A stretch of DNA of 64,000 nucleotides from Thermomonas sp. XSG (GCF_014678725.1 NZ_CP061497.1:2186001-2250000), one strand, 5' to 3'; counted from the stretch's first letter, positions 44,941 through 53,884 are shown. Notes: generated by a model from the sequence alone, not told the origin. Numbers and translations: made by a program.

Positions 44941-47019
44941 TCAGGCGTCCAGCGCGGCCAGCAGGGCCAGCTGCGCCGAGAACGGCTCCTCGCCGGGCGC
45001 CGGCAGGCGGCGCTCGTAGCAGCCGTCGCTGCGCAGTTCCCATGCGTTCTGGTTGTCGGCCAGGTAGTTCAGCAGGCCTTCGCGCTGCACCCGCGCGGCG
45101 ACGCCGGGGTCCAGCAGCGGGAAGGCGGTCTCCACCCGCCGCAGCAGGTTGCGCTCCAGCCAGTCGGCCGAGGAGCAGAACAGCTCCGGCGCATCGTTGT
45201 TGCCGAACCACCAGATCCGGTGGTGTTCGAGGAAACGGCCCACCACCGAACGCACGCGGATGCTCTCGGAAATCCCGGGGATGCCCGGCCGCACCGCGCA
45301 GGCGCCACGCACGATCAGGTCGATCTCCACCCCCGCCTGCGACGCTTCGTAGAGCGCGCGCACCACTTCCGGTTCGTTGAGCGCGTTCATCTTGGCGACG
45401 ATCCGGCCCGGCCGGCCGGCGCGCGCATGCGCGGCCTCGCGCGCGATCCGTGCCAGTACCCCGGGGTGCAGGGTGAACGGCGACTGCAGCAGGCGCGACA
45501 GGCTCAGCGGCGCGGCCAGGCCCGAGAGCTGCTGGAAGATCAGGTGCACGTCGTTGCCGATTTCCGGATGCGCGGTCAGCAGGCCGAAGTCGGTGTAAGC
45601 CCGCGCGGTGCCGCTGTGGTAGTTGCCGGTGCCCAGGTGCACGTAGCGGCGCAGCATGCTGCCCTCCCGGCGCACGATCAGCAGCATCTTGGCGTGGGTC
45701 TTGTAGCCGACCACGCCGTACACAACCTGCACGCCGGCATCCTGCAGGCGGTCGGCCAGGCGCAGGTTCGCTTCCTCGTCGAAGCGCGCGCGCAGTTCCA
45801 CCACCACGGTCACGTCCTTGCCGTTGCGCGCGGCCTGGATCAGGTGCTCGACGATCGGCGATTCCCGGCCGGTGCGGTACAGCGTCTGCTTGATCGCCAG
45901 CACGTCCGGATCCTCGGCGGCCTGGCGGATCAGCTCCAGTACCGGGGTGAAGCCGTCGTAGGGATGGTGCAGCAGCACGTCGCCCTGGCGGATCAGTTCG
46001 AACATCGCGTCCATGTCGCGCGGCACGCGCGACTGGAACGGCCGGAACTTCAGGTCCGGTCGCTGCACCATGTCGTAGACCTGCACCACCCGGTTGAGGT
46101 TGACCGGGCCATTGATCTTGTAGACCGCGCTTTCCGACAGGTCGAAGTTCGCCAGCAGGCTGTCCACCACCGGCTGCGGGCAGCGCTCGTCGATCTCCAG
46201 CCGCACCGCGCGCAGGTAGCCGCGGCCCAGCAGTTCGTCGCGCAACGCCAGCGCGAGGTTGTCCATGTCGTCTTCGTCGACGATCAGCTCGGAATTCCGG
46301 GTCACCCGGAACTGGTGCGCGCCCTTGACCTTCATGCCCGGGAACAGCTCGTGCACGAACGCGGACAGCACCTCGCTCAGGAACACGAAGTCGTGGAAGG
46401 CGTCGCCGTCGCCGTCGGCGTCGGGCAGGCGGATGATCCGCGGCAGCGAACGCGGCGCGCGCACGATGGCGAGGTGGCCTTCGCGGCCGAAGGCATCGCG
46501 TCCTTCCAGCTGCACCACCACGTTGAGTGACTTGTTGAGGATCTTGGGGAAGGGGTGCGCCGGGTCGAGGCCGAGCGGCGACAGCACCGGCATGATCTCT
46601 TCCTGGAAATGCGCGCGCAGCCAGCCGGCCTGCTCCGCCGTCCACTGCTCGCGCTGGAGCAGGCGGATACCCTGTTCGGCGAGCGCCGGCCGCAGCTCCT
46701 CGTAGAAGCAGCGGTACTGCGCGTCCACCAGCGCCGCCGCGCGTTCGTGGATGCGCTCCAGCAGCACCGCCGGCGCCAGGCCGTCGGTGCCCGCCGGCAG
46801 GTTCAGCTCGACCGCGTGGCGCACCGCGCCGCCGCGGATCTCGAAGAACTCGTCGAGGTTGGTGCAGGAGATGCAGAGATAGCGCAGGCGTTCCAGCAGC
46901 GGCACCGATGGATCCTGCGCCTGCGCCAGCACGCGGAAATTGAAATCCAGTTGCCCCAGTTCGCGGTTGGCATACAGCGAGGGGTCGTGCAGCGATGGCG
47001 GGCTGGAATCGGCGGTCAT
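44941..47019 (-). CDS. ppk1: Polyphosphate kinase 1
   Basis: 692 residues, typical PPK1. N-terminal SLYANRELGQLDFNFRVL, head domain, then two phospholipase-D-like catalytic domains: HHPYDGFTPVLELI, YKTHAKMLLIVRR with the autophosphorylated His, HLGTGNYHSGTARAYTDF, and FLEHHRIWWFGN near the second catalytic region. Makes polyphosphate from ATP. The ATG overlaps the phoR stop by four bases, so phoB-phoR-ppk-ppx look like one phosphate-controlled unit. Confidence 0.97.
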   Translation of the reverse strand: MTADSSPPSLHDPSLYANRELGQLDFNFRVLAQAQDPSVPLLERLRYLCISCTNLDEFFEIRGGAVRHAVELNLPAGTDGLAPAVLLERIHERAAALVDAQYRCFYEELRPALAEQGIRLLQREQWTAEQAGWLRAHFQEEIMPVLSPLGLDPAHPFPKILNKSLNVVVQLEGRDAFGREGHLAIVRAPRSLPRIIRLPDADGDGDAFHDFVFLSEVLSAFVHELFPGMKVKGAHQFRVTRNSELIVDEDDMDNLALALRDELLGRGYLRAVRLEIDERCPQPVVDSLLANFDLSESAVYKINGPVNLNRVVQVYDMVQRPDLKFRPFQSRVPRDMDAMFELIRQGDVLLHHPYDGFTPVLELIRQAAEDPDVLAIKQTLYRTGRESPIVEHLIQAARNGKDVTVVVELRARFDEEANLRLADRLQDAGVQVVYGVVGYKTHAKMLLIVRREGSMLRRYVHLGTGNYHSGTARAYTDFGLLTAHPEIGNDVHLIFQQLSGLAAPLSLSRLLQSPFTLHPGVLARIAREAAHARAGRPGRIVAKMNALNEPEVVRALYEASQAGVEIDLIVRGACAVRPGIPGISESIRVRSVVGRFLEHHRIWWFGNNDAPELFCSSADWLERNLLRRVETAFPLLDPGVAARVQREGLLNYLADNQNAWELRSDGCYERRLPAPGEEPFSAQLALLAALDA

Positions 47020-48353
47020 GTCGGGAAGGATGCCAAAGAGTCGTGGTCGAGGCCGCGGTCGAGCACGCGCGCGGGGCCGAAATGACAGGAGAAGGTGCTG
47101 CCGGCGCCCACTTCGCTTTCGATGCGCAGCTGCGCTTCGTGCAGGCCCAGCACGTGCTTGACGATGGCAAGGCCGAGGCCGGTGCCGCCGGATTCGCGCG
47201 AGCGGCTGGTGGAGACGCGGTAGAAGCGTTCGGTCAGGCGCGGCAGGTGCGCGGCCGGGATGCCGTAGCCGGAATCGCGCACCGCCAGCACCGCTCCGCC
47301 ACCGGCATCGCGGCTCAGGCGGATGGTGATCTCGCCGCCGTCGGGGGTGTAGCGCACCGCGTTGCTGACCAGGTTGCCGAAGGCACTGTGCAGTTCCTTC
47401 GCCGCGCCGCGCAGGTCCACCTGTGCCAGGTCCTCGACCTGCACGCGGTGGCGACCACTGCTCAGTGCTTCGGCTTCGCGGCGCAGGTTGGCCAGCATCG
47501 GCGCCATCGCCACGTGCTCTTCCGGCAGCTGGTCGCGCGCTTCCAGCCGCGACAGCGTCAGCAGGTCCTCGACCAGCCGGGTCATGCGCTGCGACTGCCG
47601 GCGCATTTCCGCCAGCAGCGACGCCCATTCCGGGTTGTCGTCGGCGTCCAGCATCTCCAGGTAGCCGTGGATCACCGTCAGCGGGGTGCGCAGCTCATGC
47701 GAGACGTTGGCGACGAAGTCGCGGCGCATGTGTTCCAGGCGCAGCAGCTTGCTGACGTCACGCGCAAGCAGCAGCCACAGCTCGTCGGAATAGGGAATCA
47801 GGCGCAGGCTCAGGCGGCGGCCGGGGTCGACCGGCGAGGCCACGTCCTCCATCGGTTCGGCATTGCGCCCCGCGGCCAGCCATTGCGCCATCGGCAGCGG
47901 CTGCAGCGCGTCCGCCACCGGCGCGTTGTGGTGCTGCGGGTAGCGCAGGCCCAGCAGCGGCGTTGCGGCCTCGTTGAACCACAGTACGCGCTGGCTGTTG
48001 CGTTCCACCAGCACCACCGCGTCAGGCAGCGCCGCGGCCACCGCGCGGTAGGCGCGCAGCATCTCAAGCAGCCGCCGCTTGCGCGCGCGCATCTCGGTCT
48101 GGCCGCGGAACAGCAGGGCGTCCAGCGCGTTCCAGGCGCCGCCGTCGGCGCCGGGCGCCGGCCGCTGGCGCGCCGCCAGCCGCCGCAGCACCCGGTGCAG
48201 CCGCCAGTAGTGCCAGGCCACCACGCCCAGCGCGGTGACCGCCAGCGCCGGCCAGGGCTGGCCCAGCAGCAGGCCCAGGGCCAGTCCGGCGAGCAGCACC
48301 AGGGCGAGTTGTCCCAGCGTGCGGAACCAGGCTTGGCGGGCTTCGGGCGACAT
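47016..48353 (-). CDS. phoR: Phosphate regulon sensor kinase PhoR
   Basis: 445 residues starting MSPEARQAWFRTLGQLALVL. Two N-terminal membrane helices, a charged stretch, a PAS domain (ALPDAVVLVERNSQRVLWFN), HisKA with His219 (FVANVSHELRTPLTVIHGY), and HATPase_c (NLVSNAVRYTPDGGEI, GGTGLGLAIVKHV). Autokinase and phosphatase for PhoB, gated by the Pst-PhoU system. Coupled to ppk1 by an ATGA overlap. Confidence 0.95.
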   Translation of the reverse strand: MSPEARQAWFRTLGQLALVLLAGLALGLLLGQPWPALAVTALGVVAWHYWRLHRVLRRLAARQRPAPGADGGAWNALDALLFRGQTEMRARKRRLLEMLRAYRAVAAALPDAVVLVERNSQRVLWFNEAATPLLGLRYPQHHNAPVADALQPLPMAQWLAAGRNAEPMEDVASPVDPGRRLSLRLIPYSDELWLLLARDVSKLLRLEHMRRDFVANVSHELRTPLTVIHGYLEMLDADDNPEWASLLAEMRRQSQRMTRLVEDLLTLSRLEARDQLPEEHVAMAPMLANLRREAEALSSGRHRVQVEDLAQVDLRGAAKELHSAFGNLVSNAVRYTPDGGEITIRLSRDAGGGAVLAVRDSGYGIPAAHLPRLTERFYRVSTSRSRESGGTGLGLAIVKHVLGLHEAQLRIESEVGAGSTFSCHFGPARVLDRGLDHDSLASFPT

Positions 48354-48456
48354 CAGGCAAGTATCCGTGTTTGCTCCCGGGCCTGCTTGCCGGGGGAGGG
48401 TGGGCGGCACGGTGCGATCTGCGCCGCGGCTTCGCCCGCGTCCGGACGAAGCGGGT

Positions 48457-49158
48457 TCAGACCGCCGCGGAGAACCGATAGCCGGCGCCGCGCACGGTCT
48501 GCACCATTGCATCCAGCTGGTGCGGCTCCAGGGTCTTGCGCAGGCGGCGGATGTGCACGTCGACGGTGCGCTCTTCCACGTACACGCTGCCCCCCCAGAC
48601 GTGGTCCAGCAGCTGGGTGCGCGAATACACGCGCTCGGCGTGGGTCATGAAGAAGTGCAGCAGCCGGTATTCGGTGGGTCCCATCTGGATCGGGTGCGAG
48701 GTGCCGTCCAAGTCGGCGAACACCCGATGCGCGGCGCCATCGATGCGCAACGCGCCGACCTGCACGCTGCCGTCGTCGTCGTCGTCGCGCGACCGCCGCA
48801 GCACCGCGCGGATCCGCGCCAGCAGCTCGCGTGCGGAGAACGGCTTGACCACGTAGTCGTCGACGCCCGCTTCCAGCCCGCCGACGCGGTCGTTTTCCTC
48901 GCCGCGTGCGGTCAGCATGATGATCGGGATGTCGCGGGTCAGCGCTTCGCGCCGCCAGCGCCGGGCCAGTTCCAGGCCGCTGGTGCCGGGCAGCATCCAG
49001 TCCAGCAGGATCAGGTCCGGCACCCGTTCGGCGATGCGCTCCTGGGCCTCGCGGGCGTCGGCGGCCAGCAGCGGCGCGTAATCGCCCTTGCGCAGCGCAT
49101 AGGCCAGCATGTCGCGGATCGCGGGCTCGTCTTCGACGATCAGGATGTGCTTTTGCAT
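48457..49158 (-). CDS. phoB: Phosphate regulon response regulator PhoB
   Basis: 233 residues: receiver domain with Asp53 (LILLDWMLPGTSGLE) and VKPFSARELLARI, then a winged-helix domain containing GPTEYRLLHFFMTHAERVYS and RTVDVHIRRLRKTL. It binds Pho boxes as a dimer when phosphorylated under phosphate starvation. A Pho-box-like sequence stands in its own upstream region. ATG at 49158 (MQKHILIVEDE) is used; the upstream 11 codons lack similarity. Confidence 0.96.
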   Translation of the reverse strand: MQKHILIVEDEPAIRDMLAYALRKGDYAPLLAADAREAQERIAERVPDLILLDWMLPGTSGLELARRWRREALTRDIPIIMLTARGEENDRVGGLEAGVDDYVVKPFSARELLARIRAVLRRSRDDDDDGSVQVGALRIDGAAHRVFADLDGTSHPIQMGPTEYRLLHFFMTHAERVYSRTQLLDHVWGGSVYVEERTVDVHIRRLRKTLEPHQLDAMVQTVRGAGYRFSAAV

Positions 49159-49202
49159 GTCGTCCGATGGTCGCGCCGCGGTGGGGCGCACGCCATCATT
49201 AC

Positions 49203-49220
49203 ACGACGGTTTGGTGACAG
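49203..49220 (-). promoter_or_regulatory. Pho-box-like site upstream of phoB
   Basis: On the minus strand CTGTCAC-CAAA-CCGTCGT, two 7-base direct repeats 11 bases apart, match the Pho box (CTGTCAT-N4-CTGTCAT) at six and five positions. About 45 bases before the phoB ATG, consistent with autoregulation. It overlaps a palindrome GGTGACAG-N10-CTGTCACC at 49213-49238. Confidence 0.5.
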
Positions 49221-49233
49221 TTTCGTGACCCTG

Positions 49234-50862
49234 TCACCTGCCGGTACGGACCCCGAAGCCCAGCCGTCCGCCGCGCACCTCCTCGTCGTGGACGCCCTGC
49301 CTGCGCAGTTCCAGCACGGTCGGGGTGATCGCGGCGATGCGCGCGTCGATGCGGGCGCGGGCGTAGTAGTCGAGGTCGTCGCGCTTCTTGAGGTTGTTCA
49401 GCTGCACCAGCGCCTGCTCCGGGCGGCCGGACAGGTAGGCCGCCTCGGCCCAGGCCTCGCCGGCGCGCACCGGTTCGCCGGCGATCTCGTTGGCGCGCGC
49501 ATAGGCCTGCTGGAACGGCAGGTCGTCGCCGGCGCCGCCCAGGAGGGGACGCAGCACGGCAACCGAACGGATACCGGCTTCGCGGGTATTGCGCTCGCCC
49601 AGCAGCCGCGCATACCCCAGCGCCAGCGCGCGGTGGGTGGGCATCCGCGCCAGCAGCGCCTCGAAGCGGCGGTCGGCGTCCTGGGCGTGGCCGGTCCGGG
49701 CCTCGGATTCGCCCAGCGCAATCTGCACCCACAGGTTGTCCGGCCGCGCCTGCGCCAGCGGGCCCAGTTCCTGCAGGGCCTGCGCATGCTGCCCGGCCTG
49801 CTGGTGGGCGAATGCCAGTCCGTAGCGGCGCGCCTCATCCAGCGGCGCCTTGGCGCGCATCTGCTGGTATTCGCGGATCGCCTGCGCCGGCGTTGGCGCG
49901 CTGAGCACGCGCAGGCGCTCGCGCGCCCAGTCGAAGTCGCCGGTGCTGCCCTGGCCCTGGCGGCTGCGCGCGCCGGTGGCGATGCGCAGCCCCGGCGGCA
50001 GCAGCGGGTTGTTGCTGGGGCCGGCGGCGGTGTTGGCCAGCGTGGGCTCCAGCTTGGCGGCGCGTTCGCGCGCCTCGCTGATGCGCGTCAGGGTCAGCGG
50101 GTGGGTCTGCAGGTAGCCGGGCACGGCGCCGCGTTCGTCGCCCTGGTTCATCCGCACCACCGACTGCAGCGTCTGGAAGAAGTCCGCCATCGCCTCCGGG
50201 TCGTAGCCGGCATGGGCCAGCGTGCGGATGCCGATGCGGTCGGCCTCGGCCTCGTTGTCGCGGGTGTAGTTGATCTGGCGCTGCTGCAGCACGCCCAGGC
50301 CGGTCATCAGCGCCGCCGAAGTGGCGTCGCCGCTGGAGGTGCCGCCTGCCTGCTGGGCGGCCACGATCGCCCCCAGCGTGGCCAGCAGGATCGGCAGGCT
50401 CTCGCGCTGGGCCTTCTCGGCGCCGCGCAGCACGTGCTGCTGGGTGACGTGGGAGATCTCGTGCGCCAGCACGCCCGCCACCTGGTCCTCGCGGTCGGCC
50501 GCCAGCACCAGGCCCGCGTTCATGCCGATATAGCCGCCCAGGGTGGCGAAGGCGTTGATCTGGCGGTCGCGCAGCATGAAGAAGGTGAAGCTTTGTTGTG
50601 GCCGGTCGCTGGCGCCGGACAGGCGCTGGCCGACATCCATCAGCCAGCCGTCCAGCAGCGGGTCGTCCAGCACGTAGCCGGCGTGGCGCAGCTGCGCCAG
50701 CACCATCGCACCGTATTCGGCCTGGCGGGCGGGCGAGAGCATGCTGCCGGCCGAGGAGCCGATGTCCGGCAGGCCGCGGTCCTGGGCGATGGCCGTGGCG
50801 GTGCCGGTGGCCAGCAGGCAGGCAAGCAGGGCGGTGGACAGGCGGCGCGGGAAAAGAGTCAT
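49234..50862 (-). CDS. bepA: BepA-like M48 metalloprotease with TPR repeats
   Basis: 542 residues: signal peptide (LSTALLACLLATGTATAIAQ), M48 zinc protease domain with VLAHEISHVTQQH (HExxH) and the third ligand in RDNEAEADRIGI, and a C-terminal half of TPR-like helices (QQMRAKAPLDEARRYGLAFA onward). BepA in E. coli degrades stalled LptD and helps outer-membrane assembly. The organism's lptCAB genes lie elsewhere in this window. The last bases overlap the palindrome upstream of phoB. Confidence 0.92.
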   Translation of the reverse strand: MTLFPRRLSTALLACLLATGTATAIAQDRGLPDIGSSAGSMLSPARQAEYGAMVLAQLRHAGYVLDDPLLDGWLMDVGQRLSGASDRPQQSFTFFMLRDRQINAFATLGGYIGMNAGLVLAADREDQVAGVLAHEISHVTQQHVLRGAEKAQRESLPILLATLGAIVAAQQAGGTSSGDATSAALMTGLGVLQQRQINYTRDNEAEADRIGIRTLAHAGYDPEAMADFFQTLQSVVRMNQGDERGAVPGYLQTHPLTLTRISEARERAAKLEPTLANTAAGPSNNPLLPPGLRIATGARSRQGQGSTGDFDWARERLRVLSAPTPAQAIREYQQMRAKAPLDEARRYGLAFAHQQAGQHAQALQELGPLAQARPDNLWVQIALGESEARTGHAQDADRRFEALLARMPTHRALALGYARLLGERNTREAGIRSVAVLRPLLGGAGDDLPFQQAYARANEIAGEPVRAGEAWAEAAYLSGRPEQALVQLNNLKKRDDLDYYARARIDARIAAITPTVLELRRQGVHDEEVRGGRLGFGVRTGR

Positions 50863-50978
50863 GCGGACAGGATGCGGGCTGGGCGGGGGCGGGGCGTGAA
50901 TGGGGCTTGAGCGGCTGGAAATCCAGCGCGGCGACCCCATATTCGACCAGAATCCAGCCCACAGGTTCAGGAGACCCC

Positions 50979-51257
50979 ATGAGCGTTGCAGAGACCCCCG
51001 CCATCACCATCTACAGCACGGCGGTCTGCCCGTACTGCGTGATGGCCAAAAACTTCCTCAAGAGCAAGGGCCGCGAGTGGACCGAGGTCCGCATCGACAC
51101 CGACCCGGCCGAACGGGAAAAGATGGTCGCCCTGACCAAGCGCACCAGCGTGCCGCAGATCTTCGTCGGCGACGTCCACGTCGGCGGCTACGACGACATG
51201 ATGGCGCTGCACCGCGAGGGCAAGCTGGAGCCGCTGCTCGAGGGCAAGCCCGCATGA
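50979..51257 (+). CDS. grxC: Glutaredoxin 3
   Basis: 92-residue dithiol glutaredoxin with the active site CPYC (Cys17, Cys20) after ITIYSTAV, the cis-Pro segment TSVPQIFVGDVHVGGYDDM and the GSH-binding GGYDD. Reduces protein disulfides using glutathione. ATG at 50979 follows AGGAGACCCC, a strong ribosome site. Its stop overlaps the ATG of the AhpD-like gene by four bases, linking two thiol-redox proteins. Confidence 0.95.
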   Translation: MSVAETPAITIYSTAVCPYCVMAKNFLKSKGREWTEVRIDTDPAEREKMVALTKRTSVPQIFVGDVHVGGYDDMMALHREGKLEPLLEGKPA

Positions 51258-51640
51258 GCGGCGCCGACGACCGGGTGAAGCAGTTCACCGAATTCCGCCA
51301 GCGCATGAACAAGCGCATCCTGGACGAACCCAACCAGGTGGTGCGGCGGTTCTTCGCGCTCGACACCCAGACCTACCAGCCCGGCGCGCTGGACGTGAAG
51401 ACCAAGGAACTGATGGGGCTGACCGCCTCGATGGTGCTGCGCTGCGATGACTGCATCAGCTACCACGTGGCCCAGTGCAAGGATGCCGGCGTCACCCGCG
51501 AGGAGATGTTCGAGGCGTTCTCGGTCGGGCTGGTGGTGGGCGGCTCCATCGTCATCCCGCACCTGCGCCGCGCCGTGGATTTCCTGGACCGGCTGGAGCA
51601 GGGCGAGGCCGAGGCGCCTTCCACCCACGACCATGGTTGA
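51254..51640 (+). CDS. Carboxymuconolactone decarboxylase / AhpD-like protein
   Basis: 128 residues, all helical. KTKELMGLTASMVLRCDDC carries the C-x-x-C (Cys64, Cys67) followed by His71, the AhpD-type redox centre, and GVTREEMFEAFSVGLVVGG is the second family helix. Such proteins are peroxidase or disulfide-reducing partners. Coupled to grxC by an ATGA overlap, so a shared thiol role is likely. His-rich tail (STHDHG). Confidence 0.88.
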   Translation: MSGADDRVKQFTEFRQRMNKRILDEPNQVVRRFFALDTQTYQPGALDVKTKELMGLTASMVLRCDDCISYHVAQCKDAGVTREEMFEAFSVGLVVGGSIVIPHLRRAVDFLDRLEQGEAEAPSTHDHG

Positions 51641-51749
51641 AGGTCGGCGGACATACGTCGTCGCACGGCATCTGCGATAATCGCGGGCTATCTGCCCCCA
51701 CCCCCGGCATCGCGCGGCGCGCGGTGACGGCCTGTCTGGAAACTGGAAA

Positions 51750-52754
51750 ATGACAACGATCACGGTCATCCGCGGCGACGGCATCGGCCCGGAAATCATG
51801 GACGCCACCCTGCACGTGCTGGACGCGATGCAGCTGGGCCTTTCGTACGAGTACGCGGACGCCGGCATGGTCGCGCTGGAGAAGCACGGTGACCTGCTGC
51901 CGGCGGCGACCATGGATTCGATCCGCAAGAACAAGATCGCGCTGAAGTCGCCCCTGACCACCCCGGTGGGCGGCGGGTTCTCCTCGATCAACGTCGAGCT
52001 GCGCAAGCGCTTCGACCTGTACGCCAACGTGCGACCGGCCAAGTGCTTCCCGAACACCAAGTCGCGCTTCAGCGGCGGCGTCGACCTGATCACCGTGCGC
52101 GAGAACACCGAAGGCGCCTACATCGGCGAGGGCCAGAGCGTTTCCGAGGATGGCGAGACCGCGGTGCTGACCCAGAAGGTCACCCGCAAGGGCTCCGAGC
52201 GCATCGTCCGCTACGCCTTTGACCTGGCTCGCAAGACCGGCCGCAAGAAGGTCACGGTGGTGCACAAGGCCAACATCCTGAAGTCCACGTCCGGCCTGTT
52301 CCTCAAGACCGCGCGCGAAGTTGCGACGCAGTACCCCGACATCGAGTGCAACGAGATGATCGTGGACAACACCTGCATGCAGCTGGTGCTGAAGCCGGAG
52401 CAGTTCGACATCATCGTCACCACCAACCTGTTCGGCGACATCATCTCCGACCTCTGTGCCGGCCTGGTCGGCGGCCTGGGCCTGGCGCCCGGCGCCAACA
52501 TCGGTACCGACGTGGCGATCTTCGAAGCCGTGCATGGCTCCGCCCCGGACATCGCCGGCAAGGGTGTTGCCAACCCGTGCGCGCTGCTGCTGGGCGCGGC
52601 GCAGATGCTGGACCATCTTGGCAAGCCGGATCAGGCCACCCGGCTGCGCGAGGCCATCGTCGCCACGCTGGAAGCCAGGGATTCGCTGACCCCGGACCTG
52701 GGGGGCGAGGGCAACACGATGTCGTTCGCCAAGGCGATCGCGTCGCGCCTGTAA
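51750..52754 (+). CDS. NAD-dependent isocitrate dehydrogenase
   Basis: 334 residues of the beta-decarboxylating dehydrogenase family, the short NAD-type found in xanthomonads rather than the 740-residue monomeric form. ITVIRGDGIGPEIMDATL, substrate loop SSINVELRKRFDLYANVRP, ENTEGAYIGEGQ, the Lys in VVHKANILKSTSGLF, and NLFGDIISDLCAGLVGGLGL with GSAPDIAGKGVANP. Oxidises isocitrate to 2-oxoglutarate in the TCA cycle. GATAAT lies 68 bases before the start. A clear terminator follows. Confidence 0.92.
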   Translation: MTTITVIRGDGIGPEIMDATLHVLDAMQLGLSYEYADAGMVALEKHGDLLPAATMDSIRKNKIALKSPLTTPVGGGFSSINVELRKRFDLYANVRPAKCFPNTKSRFSGGVDLITVRENTEGAYIGEGQSVSEDGETAVLTQKVTRKGSERIVRYAFDLARKTGRKKVTVVHKANILKSTSGLFLKTAREVATQYPDIECNEMIVDNTCMQLVLKPEQFDIIVTTNLFGDIISDLCAGLVGGLGLAPGANIGTDVAIFEAVHGSAPDIAGKGVANPCALLLGAAQMLDHLGKPDQATRLREAIVATLEARDSLTPDLGGEGNTMSFAKAIASRL

Positions 52755-52790
52755 GCCTCCATCGCGCGTCGGACTCGGCGCTGCAACGGA

Positions 52791-52816
52791 AAAGGGCACC
52801 GCAAGGTGCCCTTTTT
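52791..52816 (+). terminator. Intrinsic terminator after isocitrate dehydrogenase
   Basis: AAAAGGGCACC and GGTGCCCTTTTT form an 11-bp stem around GCAA, ending in a T-run. Symmetric, so it may also end the convergent Bax-inhibitor-1 transcript. Confidence 0.9.
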
Positions 52817-52838
52817 CATGGCTGGCGGTCGCCCGCGC

Positions 52839-53606
52839 TCAGTTGCGCGACTGCAGTTTGCTGAGCAGGCGCAACAGCTCCAGGTACAGCCATACCAGCG
52901 TTACCAGCAGGCCGAACGCGGCGTACCACTCCATGTACTTGGGTGCGCCCTGTTCCACGCCCTGCTCGATGAAGTCGAAGTCCAGCACCAGGTTCAGCGC
53001 GGCGATCACCACCACGAAGCCGGAGAACGCGATGCCGATCAAGCTGCTGTCGTGGATGAAGCTCATGCCTTTGAAGCCGAACAGGCCCAGTCCGATCTGG
53101 ACGAGATACAGCAGTGCGATGCCGCCGGTGGCTGCCACGACGCCGAGCTTGAAGTTCTCGGTCGCCTTGATCAGGCCGCTGCGATAGGCCAGCAGCAGCG
53201 CGGCCAGCGTACCGAAGGTCAGGCCCACCGCCTGCATCACGATGCCCGGGAAGCGCAGTTCGAACATCGCCGACACCGCGCCGAGGAACAGCCCTTCCAG
53301 CACCGCATAGGCGGGGGCGGTGTAGGGCGACCAGGTCTTCTTGAAGATCGTCACCAGCGCGACGATGAAGCCGCCGATCGCGCCGCCCCAGACGTAGGGC
53401 ATCACCGCGCCGGGATTGCCGGCTGCCATCGCCGCGGAGAACTGCGCCCAAGTGAACAGCGCGCCGGCCAGCGTCAGGACCAGCAGGATGGCGGTCTTGT
53501 TGACCGCGCCGTTGAGCGTCATCGCCCCCGCGTCGCCCTGCACCAGGGTGCCGCTGCCGAGGTCGAGGAAGGTGTTGTCCTTGAGTGCGGGATTGCCGCT
53601 GCGCAT
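52839..53606 (-). CDS. Bax inhibitor-1 / YccA family membrane protein
   Basis: 255 residues, seven hydrophobic helices, and an N-terminal MRSGNPALKDNTFLDLGSGT typical of the bacterial BI-1 subgroup. Helices include AILLVLTLAGALFTWAQF and YVWGGAIGGFIVALVTIF; the last holds YLELLRLLSKLQ. Family members are pH-dependent Ca2+ leak channels (BsYetJ) or FtsH modulators (YccA). The ATG at 53606 has AGGA eight bases upstream; the ATG at 53615 overlaps that site. Confidence 0.9.
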   Translation of the reverse strand: MRSGNPALKDNTFLDLGSGTLVQGDAGAMTLNGAVNKTAILLVLTLAGALFTWAQFSAAMAAGNPGAVMPYVWGGAIGGFIVALVTIFKKTWSPYTAPAYAVLEGLFLGAVSAMFELRFPGIVMQAVGLTFGTLAALLLAYRSGLIKATENFKLGVVAATGGIALLYLVQIGLGLFGFKGMSFIHDSSLIGIAFSGFVVVIAALNLVLDFDFIEQGVEQGAPKYMEWYAAFGLLVTLVWLYLELLRLLSKLQSRN

Positions 53607-53682
53607 GGGGATCATCCTGTGCTTGGCCGGCCGTTGCCGGGATTGCCCGAGGATAGCCCGCGCGACTGAAGCCTGCCACCGC

Positions 53683-53767
53683 TGGTGCGAAAGGCGGGAC
53701 TCGAACCCGCACGCCTTGCGGCACTGGAACCTAAATCCAGGGCGTCTACCAATTCCGCCACTTTCGC
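53683..53767 (-). tRNA. tRNA-Leu (anticodon TAG)
   Basis: 85 bases with encoded CCA. Acceptor GCGAAAG/CTTTCGC, long variable arm as in class II tRNAs, T-arm GGGTTCGAGTCCC, anticodon loop TTTAGGT giving TAG. Confidence 0.96.
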
Positions 53768-53787
53768 GCGCCGGCATTGTAGCGGCG

Positions 53788-53845
53788 CCGACTGGCGCAG
53801 CGGGCGAACCGCAGGTTCGAATCCTTCGTTGGCAGGCGTCGGACA
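53788..53845 (+). pseudogene. tRNA-like remnant lacking an anticodon arm
   Basis: Plus-strand sequence between tRNA-Leu and tRNA-Lys shows CCGAC (53788) and GTCGG (53838) ends, a D-loop-like TGGCGCAGCGGGC and a T-arm-like GCAGGTTCGAATCCTTC, but nothing that can form an anticodon stem. Probably the decayed end of a tRNA gene; the call is tentative. Confidence 0.3.
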
Positions 53846-53847
53846 AA

Positions 53848-53880
53848 AGAAAACGCCCGGCTTGCGGCCGGGCGTTTCGG
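53848..53880 (-). terminator. Terminator of the leftward tRNA cluster
   Basis: AACGCCCGGC and GCCGGGCGTT pair around a short loop; on the minus strand the stem is followed by TTTTCTTTT. It lies directly after tRNA-Lys, the last of the Pro-Arg-His-Lys series. Confidence 0.8.
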
Positions 53881-53884
53881 GGTT

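Noticed and set aside
52839..53846. A longer start for the Bax-inhibitor-1 gene at 53846
   Set aside because: The added 80 codons would read through tRNA-Leu; the family N-terminus and the ribosome site put the start at 53606.
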